Source of the DNA: Hysterangium stoloniferum
Lineage: Eukaryota > Basidiomycota > Agaricomycetes > Hysterangiales > Hysterangiaceae
Assembly (NCBI GenBank): GCA_015178975.1
Contig: WHVD01000084.1
Span: 1-64,000, forward strand
DNA length: 64,000 nucleotides
Reading direction: 5' to 3'
The position numbers were made by a program, and so were the translations under genes. Each line of letters begins with the position of its first letter. Within the stretch, counting starts at the first letter, position 1. The notes beneath the pieces were generated by a model. The model saw only the letters and a program-made list of their open reading frames with translations. It was not told the DNA's origin and searched no databases. Positions 33,454 through 45,184 of this stretch are shown in pieces.

Positions 33454-35060
33454 CAGTGGGTCAAAAAACTGCCCCAATGTTTATGCATTTTAGAAAGATT
33501 GATATTGTGTGAAGGAATGACATCAGCAAAACTTCTGAATAATTCACATGATATACTAGGACATGTTGGCTATCTACCAACTTAAGAAATCATGTGATTC
33601 CAATCAAAACCCATTGCTTAATAAATCAAACAGAATAATGACTCATTGGGGCAGTTTTTTGACCCTCTATTATTTTACAATCTAATACTTCGTATGACCC
33701 CCCTTTGCCTTTAAAACTGCCTGTATCCTCCTAGGCATGCTTTCTATTGGCTTCTGGCATGTCTCTGGTGGTATTTCAGTCCACTCCTTTGCCACTCTGT
33801 CCCATAATTCATGTATTCATTTGGATGGTATGTCATATTGTTGGAGTTTGGCCTTGAGGTGTTGCCAGAGGTGTTCAATAGGATTTAGATCAGGAGATTG
33901 AGCAGGCCCCTTCATGGGAATGATGTTATTGTCAGAAAACCACTGGTCTGCCTTTTTTGAGGTATGTTTTGGATCATTGTCCTGTTGGAAGTACCACTTA
34001 TCCTCAGCCATCTCCAAACTTTCAATGCTCTCCTCCACTCCCTCCTCCAAAATCTCACAATACTGCACTGTATCCATGTTTCCCTGCACCTCTATCAGCT
34101 TCCCCACCCCATTCCAGCCTATACACCCCCAAACCATCAAGTTATTCCCCCCTCCATGTTTGACAGTTGGTGTGGTGGTCCTGTCTGATACTGGTTCCCC
34201 TTGTTGCTTCCAAACATATACCTTCCCATCTGACCCAATCCTATTGATTTTGTCTCATCAGTCCACAACACCCTCTTCCAGTCCTCCATAGTCCAATTTT
34301 CATGGTATTGGGAAAACTTTAGACATTGCTGATGATGAGACCCCTTGAGCATAGGGACTTTCTTCTTTGTTGCTGACCTAAAGCCAGCTTCCTTCAACAC
34401 ATTCCTAACAGTCTGAGGAGTGACAGAGGTAGATATGATGGAATTTATGAATTGGGTGGTTTGGACAGCATTGTCAAGCTTCCCAGAACTGATTTGATGG
34501 ATAATTGACTGTGTATCATAAGGGGAAAGCTTGGAAGGACCACCACCAGGATGATTTTCCTTATCCCCCTCTACCTTCCTACTGATCCTGCCAATAGTAC
34601 CCTTCCCCAGGCCAGTCCTAGCTTGAATTTGACAATGGGAATACCCCTCATTGAGGAGAGAAACAACAGAAGAATGCTTTTCAGCAGAGATGGACTTCAT
34701 AGTAGTGGTAAGGAATCAAGGAGATGAATGAACTTTGTTCAACATGCCAAATTGATACAAATAAGGTCACATGACATGTTGATGATTCACATGACCCACT
34801 CCTACCTTATACTGGTGTGTAACATTGAAAACAAGAGAAAATAATAGAGGGTCAAAAAACTGCCCCAAAGAGTGATTATTCTGTTTGATTTATTGAGCAA
34901 TGAGTTTTGATTGGAATCACATGATTTCTTAAGTTGGTAGATAGCCAACATGTTCTAGTATATCATGTGAATTTTTCAGAAATGTTGCTGATGTCATTCC
35001 TGCACACAATATCAATCTTTCTAAAATGCACAAACATTGGGGCAGTTTTTTGACCCACTG
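33454..35060 (-). mobile_element. Tc1-2, nearly intact Tc1-type element in the 5' LTR
   Basis: 1607 bp bounded by CAGTGGGTCAAAAAACTG and its inverse, with TA at 33452-33453 and 35061-35062. The 3' LTR supplies the empty site (TTTTTCTAGATAGC at about 45660). Terminal repeats are ~210 bp. A 22-bp tip word, reading GGGTCAAAAAACTGCCCC and onward, recurs inverted at the inner edge of each terminal repeat (about 33640-33662 and 34851-34873). Confidence 0.95.
33682..34700 (-). pseudogene. Tc1-2 transposase, two lesions only
   Basis: A Tc1-type transposase of about 340 codons starting MKSISAEKHSSVV at 34700. HTH: YSHCQIQARTGLGKGTI. GGGPSKLSPYD linker. Catalytic D in WTDETKS, D in YFQQDNDPKHT, E in DLNPIEHLW, DD34E by residue count. 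The frame is lost by a one-base deletion at the DETK segment near 34243 and by a TGA at 33817-33819; otherwise both frames join and run to the stop at 33682 (...KAKGGHTKY). This is the least damaged transposase gene in the window apart from the DDE gene at 61204-63853. Confidence 0.9.
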
Positions 35061-35213
35061 TAGATAGCTACTTCCTTCTACCATATTGAACTAAGTAGTC
35101 AATACGCGTTCATTCTGTTTTAGACTTCGACAGTCAATACATCTTAGTGTCGTACCTAAACGGTCGATATCCTTCGTATATAGAATGGTTAGAACTTCCA
35201 CTACTCTTCACAG

Positions 35214-35229
35214 TGGTGATCCAGGCCAG
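35214..35229 (+). other. Candidate primer binding site of Gypsy-G
   Basis: TGGTGATCCAGGCCAG starts two bases after the 5' LTR. The leading TGG fits a tRNA CCA end. I cannot name the tRNA. Confidence 0.55.
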
Positions 35230-35290
35230 ACCGCTCTTTCCCTACGAAGAAAAAACGATATCTTACGACTATAAGCTTCTAAGCACGTAA

Positions 35291-38283
35291 ATGACTACTG
35301 GCAAGAACCAAACGTCGAGACCTTTGATGACCCCGAGTAATTCAAAACCTCATCAAAGACCTGTGAGTCTGGAACCACCCCGTAACATCACCATGAGGAA
35401 GTCTTTGTTGACTTTTCAAAAACCAGTTCTTCCTGGGAGTCCTCCTGGAGCAGCAGCTGGACCGTCAACGGAAGCCCCCCCAAGTCCGCGAGAAGAACAT
35501 CCGCCGACTGAGCAGTTGAACATTCCAGGAGCTAATGTCGAGACTACCCGTGCTCCCGAACCCGTTCTCTCGTTCCCGCCTAGACAGGTCATCCTTAAGC
35601 AATTCTTCAGGGGTCATATGATTTATGCTCAACCCATTGACTTACAATGGGATGCGTACTACACCGATCAAATCCCTGCAGATCAGGTTACTCCCTTCGT
35701 GGAGGAGTATAATTCAGATTACCCTCTTCTACTGGTGACTGTAGCAGTCTGGTTAGGTCATTATCAGGCGATTTTATCGGCGCAAGATCTATTCACATGA
35801 CCTGGAACCCTTGAGGATCTAACTCACTCAATCCCCGAATGGTCGAGTGAAGTTACTTCTGTTATGGAAGGAGGGAGGACGGTTCTTAAACAAGAAGTGT
35901 TCTCTTCATTCCTCGAAGCGCTCCGCACACACGATGACACATTACAAATCCTTCACGTCCTACTCGGTGGGGATCACATCGTCCCCAAAGTCGACTACCA
36001 GTATATATACATTTGGATGCTGGAGGAGTCTCTTAATGGGATTACTCAGAATTCTTCGTTTGCGTATTTTACCTTAAGGGGTGGGTTAAGGCGAAATCAG
36101 AGAAGACTCGATAAGATGGTTTTGGAGGTACTTTACCCTTATGGTGATTCCATCCAGGTACCTGATTCACCCATCTCCACAACCAGTTCATTTGTTCGTA
36201 CCCTGAATGGATCTCCCGACACTTGTTTCCTTCATTCGCTCAATCGTCCCATTATTTTGCAAGACTTCCCATTGGACATGAGGATGCAAGTTGCGGAACG
36301 TCTTCAGGAAGAAGGAATGGAAATATACATCCCCCTCTATCAACCTCAACCTCGTCGACCTTTGAATACGGTCAAAATCGAGAGAGGGATCACGACAGAA
36401 CCTAGCCCTACCCCCCATCAGGAAATTCACCACTCTCGCATCGCGTTCGAATGAATCCCTGGTAATACTAACATAGGTGATGAACCAACTACAACTAGGA
36501 ATCGATCAGTCGCCAACAGGGGTCGACCGTCTTTCTCCACTGCATTCACTGAGGGTATAGCTGGTCAGGTTGCTGGTCGAGGATTGCTGAATCCAGTCGA
36601 TCCTCGCCATTCCCTGCCGATCTCCTCCAACACCTTTCTGCCATCGGGAGGACCTCCTAGTAATTCATCTGGGAGTTCTAGTACCTCAAGCTATGGAGGG
36701 AATTCGGGACGTGGGGGGTGTCACGGTAGAGTACCTAACTCTCCCTTTCAAACTCCGATGCAGCCTCGAGCCAGCGCGCCTATCGATGACTTACCTAAGG
36801 ATAAAAGGATCGCTCTTAACACCAACGACATCAAGATCAAATGGTCAGACCTTCCCGAATACGATGGGACTCAATCCAAGGCGTTGGATTACATCATGGA
36901 TATTATGAGCCTCTCGGAGATCTCTGACTCCATGAGTACATTGTTGGGAGTCGCTCTGCCAAGAGACTCACTGGCAGTGCTAAGATCTGGTGGAGCACCC
37001 TAGACCATGAACATCGCACTGAATTTAGTCGATCTCACGGATCGTTTCTTTGGGGCATCGTAGAAGGGTTACTTGGAACTCGTTGGCACAAATCCTTGGC
37101 TCTAGAAGGGGAAGCCATGAAATTTCGACAGGCCGGTCACAATCATGAGACACCCGTTCATTACATTCAGCGAAGGGTCAAGCTCTATTGATTCTTGTAT
37201 GGGTTCCACCAAAACCAGAAGGACGAAACGCACAGACTTATCCTGACACTGCCCACGGAATGGCTTTATCTTCTACAGGGACAACCTATCGACGACATCA
37301 TGAGCTTGCAGACTTATGCGAACAATTTACAAGAGGCTCTGATTAACGCTTGGGTTCAAACACATCGAGAGCATTATCGGTTCCAAAACCCTAGAGTCAT
37401 TATTGCCGAGCAAGACGAGTCAGATCCCTGGCATGAGGAAGAACACTCTGGAGGAATCGACCCCACTAACCGAAGTCACGTCCTCCTCAGCGAACTCGAG
37501 GATAAAACTGTCCCTAGGAGATCGAACGCTAAGCAGGGTAAGAAACACGGCAAGTTCTTTTTCGAACAAAGTGACAAGAAAAGCATCGCCAAACCTCCGA
37601 AGGAGTGTTGGATTTGTGGGAGTTTAGAGCATTTCAAGATCGACTGCCCCCATGCGGGCAGGATGTCGCACTATGTCTCTATTAACAAGTGCTCCACGCA
37701 GAACCCAATGGAGGAGGTGGAGGATCAAAGGGCTTATGAAACGGTTTATGGATTAAGTGTACAGGGACAAGTACATAACATTGATGAGGAATCGATTTTC
37801 ATTTCTGTCTACCTTCCTCAGCCAGAGGACAACATCGTTTCAGATGTAAATGCATCTTCAAATGAGAATGAGACATCGCAGGTCTATGTTTCTATATCAG
37901 ACCGTGATTTTCTCGAGAAAGGAGACTGGCTAGATGCTCATCATCAGAACTGGAAAGGTCTGACTGAGATGAGAGTTTTATCGCGACCTGAACCTCCCAC
38001 CATTGAGGAAATCGTCGATGAGGATGCATTTGCGAACCGATCTAAGGAAATAAGTCAGACCTACATTATAGAAGACCCCTCTGAGTCAGAGGGATCAGAG
38101 GAGGAGAGCTTCCCCTTCGACCCAGGGCAATTACCCGACTTAATTCCTTGTGATGAGTCAGACTCTGAAGCGGACGACTCTATTTCGAATGCCACTCCCA
38201 AGGTACCTAACAGTAGACATATCAGGAGGAACGTCAAACTGGCTGCAAGAAAGTTCAATACCCCCACTCCAGTCGGCTTATGA
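35291..38283 (+). pseudogene. gag: Gypsy-G gag
   Basis: Structural protein of the retrotransposon particle. The start at 35291 (MTTGKNQTSRPL) is the first ATG after the primer site. The frame has TGA at 35798-35800 and 36452-36454, a frameshift near 36940, and TGA at 37189-37191. The core Gag region contains IKWSDLPEYDGTQSKALDYI (about 36835) and RTEFSRSHGSFLWGIVEGLL (about 37014). A CX2CX4HX4C zinc knuckle is CWICGSLEHFKIDC (about 37600-37650). The last 200 residues are strongly acidic (SEGSEEESFPFDP). The final TGA overlaps the pol ATG as ATGA. About 995 codons in all, long for a gypsy Gag. Confidence 0.85.
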
Positions 38284-41200
38284 AAGAGGATTCGACTATT
38301 ATCTATCGCAGAAGGGACCCTCCGGGTGGATATTCCAGTATTGGGATTTCAGCATTACACATCTACGGACGCGTAGGGAATTCAGAAGCCTCAAATCCTA
38401 TTAAAATCAGGCTGGACGCCGGAGCTGACCTCTCCTTAATCTCGGAGGATTTCTATAAGGAACTAGAGGACCGCCCTAAACTCAAGCAAGGACTCAAGTT
38501 GCGCCTCGGCCAACTTACCAGTAATGCCAAAGTATTAGGATACGTCAACGTCCCCATTTATCTCGAGGACGACACCGGTATACTCCTTAAATTTACTGCC
38601 GAAACGTACGTTGTCCAAGGTATGACCGTCCCGATCCTTCTTGGAGAAGACTTTCACGTGAACTATGAGATCGGGACACTGCGAGACCAACCGCTGGGTT
38701 CCAGATTGATTTTGCCTGGGAGAGCAGGATCTATCCCAGCCAGTTCTTCCAAGGAGCCGCAGCCTTTAACCTTTTCGATTAGCAAGATCCCCTTTGAGGA
38801 ATTAGCCAATGACTCGCCTGAATTGACTTCCAAACCAGACAAAGGAGTGCGTACTGAAAGAGTCGCACAGGCCTTACAAGATTGTACTATAGAACCGGAA
38901 TCGGCTCGATTAGTACCAACCTTTGTAGGAGATCTTATTGGTGACCAATGGATAGTCGAGGGAGTTGTCTTGCAGAACGACGATGGGAGTATACTAGCTG
39001 CTCCCACCACCGCCATCTCTAGGGAACGTGCCACGATACCTCTCGCTAATCCCTCTCTGATGCCTAGAATCATCAGAGGAGGGGAAACCATTGGATTAAT
39101 TCACGATGCGAACAAATGGGCCCAGACTCCTAGATCTTCGACTGAGAAAGCATCAATGCAGTCAATGGCAACCAAGATCGCCCATCTCATCGAGAGTCTA
39201 TCAAAAATAGAAGAGGAGTGTGTCCTTACTCCTCAATCCTCCGGACTGCCCCCAGAACGGGAACTCGCAGACGATTTCGACCCAGCAGGACCTAAAACGT
39301 CAGAGGTTGCCACCACGGAAATGTTTCGTGTGGAAGATCTGCATAAGCTGGTTAACTTAGGACCTGACATCCCTACCGAAGTCTCCTCCCGCTTGGAGTC
39401 AGTATTAACTAAGAATGTCCTAGCCTTCGGAGTAGATGGGCGACTGGGACAAGTGGATGTCAAGGTCAATGTCCCATTGAAAGAGGGCGCACAACCTATT
39501 TCAATGTCAATGTTCCCAACCTCCCCAGCTAATAGGAAAGTCATTGATGAACAAATGGATACTTGGTTCCAACAGGGAGTAATTGAACTGTCCAAGAGTC
39601 CTTGGGGGGCGCCAGCCTTTGTCATCTATCGCAATGGGAAACCACGAGTAGTGATCGACTATAGAAAGTTGAACAGTCTAACAGTTCCCGACGAATTCCC
39701 ACTGCCACACCAGTCGGAAATCATGCAAGCACTTTCGGGCTCCAACATCTTATCTTCCTTCGATGCACTAGCCGGTTTTACCCAACTCGAAATGTTAGAG
39801 GAAGACAAGCCGAAGACCGCCTTCAGATCCCATCGAGGACTGTGGCAATTCAGGAGAATGCCCTTTGGACTTCGTAATGGACCTTCTATATTCCAAAGGG
39901 TTATGCAAACCGTACTTGCACCTTACTTATGGATATTCTGCCTGGTTTATATTGACGACATCGTGATCTTTTCTAAGACATGGGACGATCATCTAGAACA
40001 TTTAGATCAGGTTTTACAAGCCATAATTGCTGTGGGAATCACTCTCTTGCCCAAAAAGTGCTATGTGGGGTATAATTCGATTCTACTACTAGGACATAAG
40101 GTGTCTAGACTCGGCTTTTTGACCCATCAAGAAAAGGTCACTGCTATATTAGAATTGGTGATGCCCTCTAAGATAGCAGATCTTCAATGTTTTCTAGGAA
40201 TGGTTCTGTACTTCTCCGCGTACATACCATTTTACTCCTGGACGGTCGCTCCACTTTTCAACCTCTTGAAGAAAGGAGTTCGTTGGAATTGGGATTCTGA
40301 ACACGCCCGAGCTTTTGAGGACATCAAGGTTGCGTTGAGCTCAGCTCCAGTACTCGGACACCCCGTGAGTGGTATGCCTTATCGGTTATACACAGACACT
40401 TCGGACTTTGCGCTAGGATGCTGTCTCCAACAAATACAGAAAATGACACTTAAAGACCTTAAGGATACGAAAATTTATGCCCAAGCACGAGCAGCCTTCG
40501 ATCAATCATGAGACGTGCCTATCTTCATTACTCGTTATAAAACCAAGGAGCCGGAATTCACCTGGACGGATTCCTGGACCGCAGATTTTGATGACACCAG
40601 TGTCACGGTCGAACACGTTATCGCCTATTGGAGCCGTACGCTCAAGAAAGCAGAATGTAACTATTCAGCCACAGAGCGAGAAGCGTTAGCCGCTAAAGAA
40701 GGATTAGTCCATTTCCAGCCCTTTATCAAAGGCAAACATATCCTTCTGATCACTGACCATGCGGCATTACAATGGGTCAGATCTTATGAGAATACTAATC
40801 GTCGACTGGCCACATGGGGGGCGGTATACGCTGCATACCCCGGTCTGGAAATCCTACATAGAGCAGGACGAATACATAGCAATGTTGACCCACTGTCCAG
40901 ACTTCCTCAAGTACCGGACTATGCTAGCCCCGTGAGAGACGACCTTTTACCGATCGTAGCGGATTCTTATAACCGGAATGACGATGAGACGTTATGGGAG
41001 AACAAACCAGTGGAAAAAGCCATCTTTCTCACTCATCACGAGTTAGTGGAACCAGTCGGAACCATGGAAGAGGTCCCCCAAACGAAATGGGACTTGCACA
41101 ATCTCCCCAGAAACGATGAAACCGATGAAGCGAATTTTACTCTCTCCAATCCACAATTGCTTATAGAGATTGACGAAAATTACGCTAAGGAACTTCGCGA

Positions 41201-42605
41201 TGGATACCAGAAGGATCCCGCCTTCAGAAATCATTATGCCACCGATGCCATTTCTCCAAACATGGTAACTACTCCTTCGCATTATTTCATCGGCAAGAAT
41301 AAGTTATTGTTCTTTCGAGATTCAGACTGGAAAAGTCGAATCTGCATTCCTAGCAGCATGACGACAACCATACTCAAGCTGATACATGATAATCCTTTCG
41401 AAGGAGCTCATGCAGGTGGCCACAGGCTCTTTAATCTGATGAAAGACTGTTTCTTCTGGCCGAGGATGTTGCATGACTGTGTGGCATACGCTCGCAGCTG
41501 CAATATATGCCAGAAAACTAAAATTGATCATTCCGCTCGACAAGGAGCTCTTTGACCCGTGGATGTACCCCTAAGGCCATTTGAGGTTGTCTCGATGGAC
41601 CTGCTTACCGGATTGCCTCCTTCTACAGAGGGTGGTTATTCCACCATCTTTGTCGCCGTGGATAGACTCACGCGTTTCTTAATCTGTGAACCCACCACTT
41701 CAGATCTATCCACAGAAGGATTCGTGCGAATCTTTGTGAATAAAGTAGCTGCTCCTTTTGGCCTGCCTTCAAGGATAATCTGTGATCGAGACAAGAGGTG
41801 GACCTGTAGGTTCTGGAGAGAAGTCTGCAAAGTATACGGAAGTGCCCTTGCAGTATCCTCGTCCCACCATCCTCAGACTGACGGTCAAACGGAGAACACT
41901 AATGCTATTGTGGAGCAAATGCTCAGAGCGTACTGCACCTCTTCGAAGGAGGAATGGTCTAAATGGACTCAAGTAGTGGCTCATACCTACAATTCAACGG
42001 TTCAAAGCTCAACAAGCTATGTGCCGGCCTTTTTGCTGATGGGCTACTTACCAAGAGGAATGTCTAGCTGTCTGGGAGGGGATGACCCTGTGGTTCCCAG
42101 AGAATTATCGGATAGCCCTGTAGCCGACCAATGGATCTTAGAATTGGAAAATCACTGACAAGCGGCACGGGATTCGATTGTGCAAGCACAAGAAACCCAA
42201 GCTCGCAGTTACAACAAGAGATGGAGATTGGTGGAAGATATCTCAGAGGGAGATTATGTTCTGATTAATCCCCATTCTCTCGAGCTCATCGAAGCCAAGG
42301 GACCCAGAAGAAAACTTATACAAAGATGGATAGGGCCATTTGAGGTCTTGGAAAAGATCAATCCTCAAGTCTTCCAACTCCACATTCCCTTGGAATATCA
42401 ATTACATCCAGTGATTAATCGAGACCATCTTAAAAAGTACCACCTCTCCCCTAAGGAATTCGGATCCAGGGAGCTACTTGAGAACCCTCAAGAACTCAAT
42501 CGTAACGACGAGGAGTACGAAGTAGAAGCTATAGTAGGGCACAAAAAGCATCGAAATCGACTCCTTTTCCAGGTTCGATGGAAAGGATATGTGAAATTAA
42601 TATAA
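38280..42605 (+). pseudogene. pol: Gypsy-G pol with C-terminal chromodomain
   Basis: Polyprotein in one frame interrupted by three TGA codons (40509, 41553, 42156). Domains in order: aspartic protease with LDAGADLSLIS (about residue 45); reverse transcriptase with VIDYRKLN, FRRMPFGLRNGPSIFQ and catalytic YIDD (39948-39959, residues 557-560); RNase H with YTDTSDFALG, then SATEREALA and ITDHAALQW; integrase zinc finger (HAGGH ... CNICQKTK); integrase core with D in SMDLLTGLP, D in IICDRDKRW and E in QTDGQTENTN; chromodomain start YEVEAIVGHKKHRN...VRWKGY. The chromodomain lacks its last third: the stop comes five codons after WKGY. Every in-frame stop is TGA. The start is the ATG in ATGA at the gag stop. 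Confidence 0.93.
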
Positions 42606-42681
42606 AATACGTAAATTTGCTAAACAAAATTTTATTCCCCCTATCTCTTCCCTCCACGTCAACCTCTCTAATCAGTACACT

Positions 42682-45159
42682 ATGTCGCAGGAGCAACAAC
42701 CCAAACCCAAGTTCCCCAACTTCAAAAGAATACCGTGACCTCAACCTATTAATACCTCTACCACGCCGTCTTGTACTGAACAAGTCAAGCACTCCACAAG
42801 TAATTCTGGAACGCCTTTGCCAATACCCTCCGCTGCGCAGGGTGACATCGTGGGAACGTCCATCAACTCGGGGAACGGAACTGCCTTTACTCCATACGCT
42901 CCTCTTCCCAGACCCCAATTTCCCAATTTTAAAAGAATACCTCGACCTCAAACTACAGTTCCTTCTGCCCCATCACCTCGAACAGAAACTGTCGAGCACG
43001 TGGAGGAGACCTCATCGTCCACGAATCCTATGCAGACGGACTCCGTTTCAAAAGCTGAGCCATGGTCCTCTAATACTTGGGGGGCTCCCTCGGGAACATG
43101 GAGCGAAACCCCACCACCTTCTCGTAGTATTTTCCCTTCTACCGAAGAGGAGATCAAAAAGAAACAGCAGTCTGAGGCTTTCTCTGCGCAGGTTCAGGAG
43201 GAATTGAAAACGCTTAAACGGAAGAGGAGAGAGGAGTACTTGGAAGGACAGCGGAGGATGGGGGCTAGGGATAATGTCCCTTCAAGGCGGACACGGCAGG
43301 AATGGAGGAGAATGGAAGGGCACGATAATCCTTCAATCATCGCTCCCCCTTCAGGTCATAAATGGACGGATTTCGCTGAAACAGATTGCAGCGACGGGGG
43401 TACGCCATGTGTTGAGAGTGTAGGACAAAAAAGTAAGAAAGGAAAAGATGGGGTCACCTTCTATGATTGGGACAAAGTACAAAGGATCAAATTACAAAGC
43501 ATTGCATTGCAACGTGGAGATGGCGTTGCACTACCTCCCAGACCCCCTTCACTATGTGGACCTCAGGAACGGACCTACCAGATGGGGCCCGGTGATCTTT
43601 CATCTGACTCGGAGGACGATCAATCTCGCTACCCCACCTACGACAGCAAGTACCTTGGTGCTGACTGCCATGAAGGTTTCCTACTCCCTGACAACATTCA
43701 CTTCTTCACGAGTGATCCTAACCAATGATGAAAGCTGCCAACTTCCGTCAGAGTTTGGAGAGGGTATCGTCCAGCAGACTCTGCGACCCCATCCAGTTCC
43801 TCTCATCTCCCTCCACCTCCACCGGTCTCTTCTGTACCCACATTACAGCGCTTTACACCCTTTTCAGAGTTACCAGGAAGTCTTGTACCATCCGCCGAGC
43901 TGCCTTCTCTTCCCCCTATACCACTACCCCTCCCCTTCGCAGGACATTCCCTTATATCACCATCCTCATCCATACCCAAGCCTTCTCCAGCACCACAGCC
44001 AATCTCACCCCTCCACACGTCACCTGACCCTCTCATCGCCTCCCACTCTACTCCGACGCTTTTGGTCCCTGCGGTGTCTAACATTCCCCTCACTTCCTTG
44101 ACAACGCGGAGTCCACCGCCCGCCTCTCCCTACTCCCCTTGCATTTCTCTGGGAAGCCCCATTCAGCATCCTAATGATACATTAATGGATATTGATCACC
44201 CTATCCCGGAAGTTCTCGCAATGCCTATGGAGGAAGTCCTCGAGGCGCCTCTCTCAGCCACAGATGTCTCCAAGGAACCCCCCCCCGGCAATGGATGCCT
44301 TCGAGGAGCCTCCCCCCTTAAGCGAAAAAGCAAAAGGGAAATGAAGAACCAATACTCAGGCCGACGAGCCCCTTGTCATGGACCCCCCCCCGGCCCACCC
44401 CATTCGCAGCCCCCCGCCGCAGCCGTCCTCTCCCCTCCACTCTGAGGATACGGCTGGCCCCTCCCATCCCTTCCAGTCAAGTTGGATGCGCGTGTCCATT
44501 AATTACCCCTCCGACATCTTCACTGTGGGACGCACATTAACGCGACTGGGACCAACCCTGCGGCACCCCCTTCTTAAAGGGCATATCCAGGGGTATAGTG
44601 GGTCTCTCACGTTGTCGGACCACATGAGTGCATTTTATTTATGCGTCAACGACCCTAAGGAACAGCTGCGTTTAGCGGAGGATATCGAATGGGTGGAACT
44701 CTCCATGTTTCGGTCCTTGTCAACTCTTCTTGTGTTCTTCCTGACAACACACCAACCCACTCTGCAGTGGACCTCGTTGACTTGTTGGAGCAACTGTTGC
44801 CGGATTTGGACACCTCGAGAGGAATCCCCCCTGGGGGAGACATGAGCTCCACACCGCTCATCACTCCTACCCCGCCATCACTACACCCTCGACCCCCTCT
44901 CATTGCCCGTATTACTGACACTTCCGCTGATCGCGTTCACGCCATAATTCGAACGCGCCAGAAGGCCTGCGGTCATTGGGTCTCGTCGATCCAAAAACTG
45001 GATGGGTTGACATCCGCCAATGACGCTTCGAGGCGGGAGGACATCGCTCTTTCCTTTCGTGCCAAGCGTCTCGCCTGGGGCAACGCTATCCTACACCTTG
45101 GGGGTTCATCACAGGACGCATGGGGAGGAGTTCCAAGCATCCTTCGACATCTTCTTTGA
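42682..45159 (+). pseudogene. ORF3 of Gypsy-G, unknown function
   Basis: A long reading frame between pol and the 3' LTR, starting MSQEQQPKPKFPNF 76 bp after the pol stop. Frame 1 runs to 44445 with TGA at 42736 and a TGA pair at 43726-43731. The sense then passes to another frame at the C run near 44279-44286, and back near 44690; it ends SILRHLL at 45159. Parts: Pro-rich N-terminus with an eleven-residue motif FPNFKRIPRPQ present twice, a charged predicted helix (QEELKTLKRKRREEYLEG), a Pro/Ser-rich middle, acidic patches (SDSEDDQSR), and a C-terminus with RVHAIIRTRQKACGHWVSSI. No transmembrane or envelope features. I do not recognise it; a captured or lineage-specific accessory gene is likely. 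Confidence 0.65.
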
Positions 45160-45171
45160 CATAGCTCTTCG

Positions 45172-45184
45172 ACCTGGGGGGCAC
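45172..45184 (+). other. Polypurine tract region of Gypsy-G
   Basis: ACCTGGGGGGCAC directly precedes the 3' LTR; the G run is the candidate plus-strand primer. It is short for a polypurine tract. Confidence 0.5.

Larger units (their letters stand above)
32974..35212 (+). repeat. 5' LTR of Gypsy-G, interrupted by Tc1-2
   Basis: LTR parts 32974-33453 and 35063-35212 add to 630 bp. The first ~300 bp differ from the 3' LTR at about 15 positions, nearly all C/T or G/A at CpG/TpG/CpA. TATATCT and polyadenylation-type motifs are AT-rich and not distinctive. Confidence 0.93.

Noticed and set aside
35291-42605. TGA read as a sense codon (recoding)
   Set aside because: The duplicated ORF3 motif has CGA in one copy and TGA in the other, so mutation explains the stops better.
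42817-45159. Envelope gene
   Set aside because: No signal peptide, transmembrane segment or fusion motif can be seen in ORF3.
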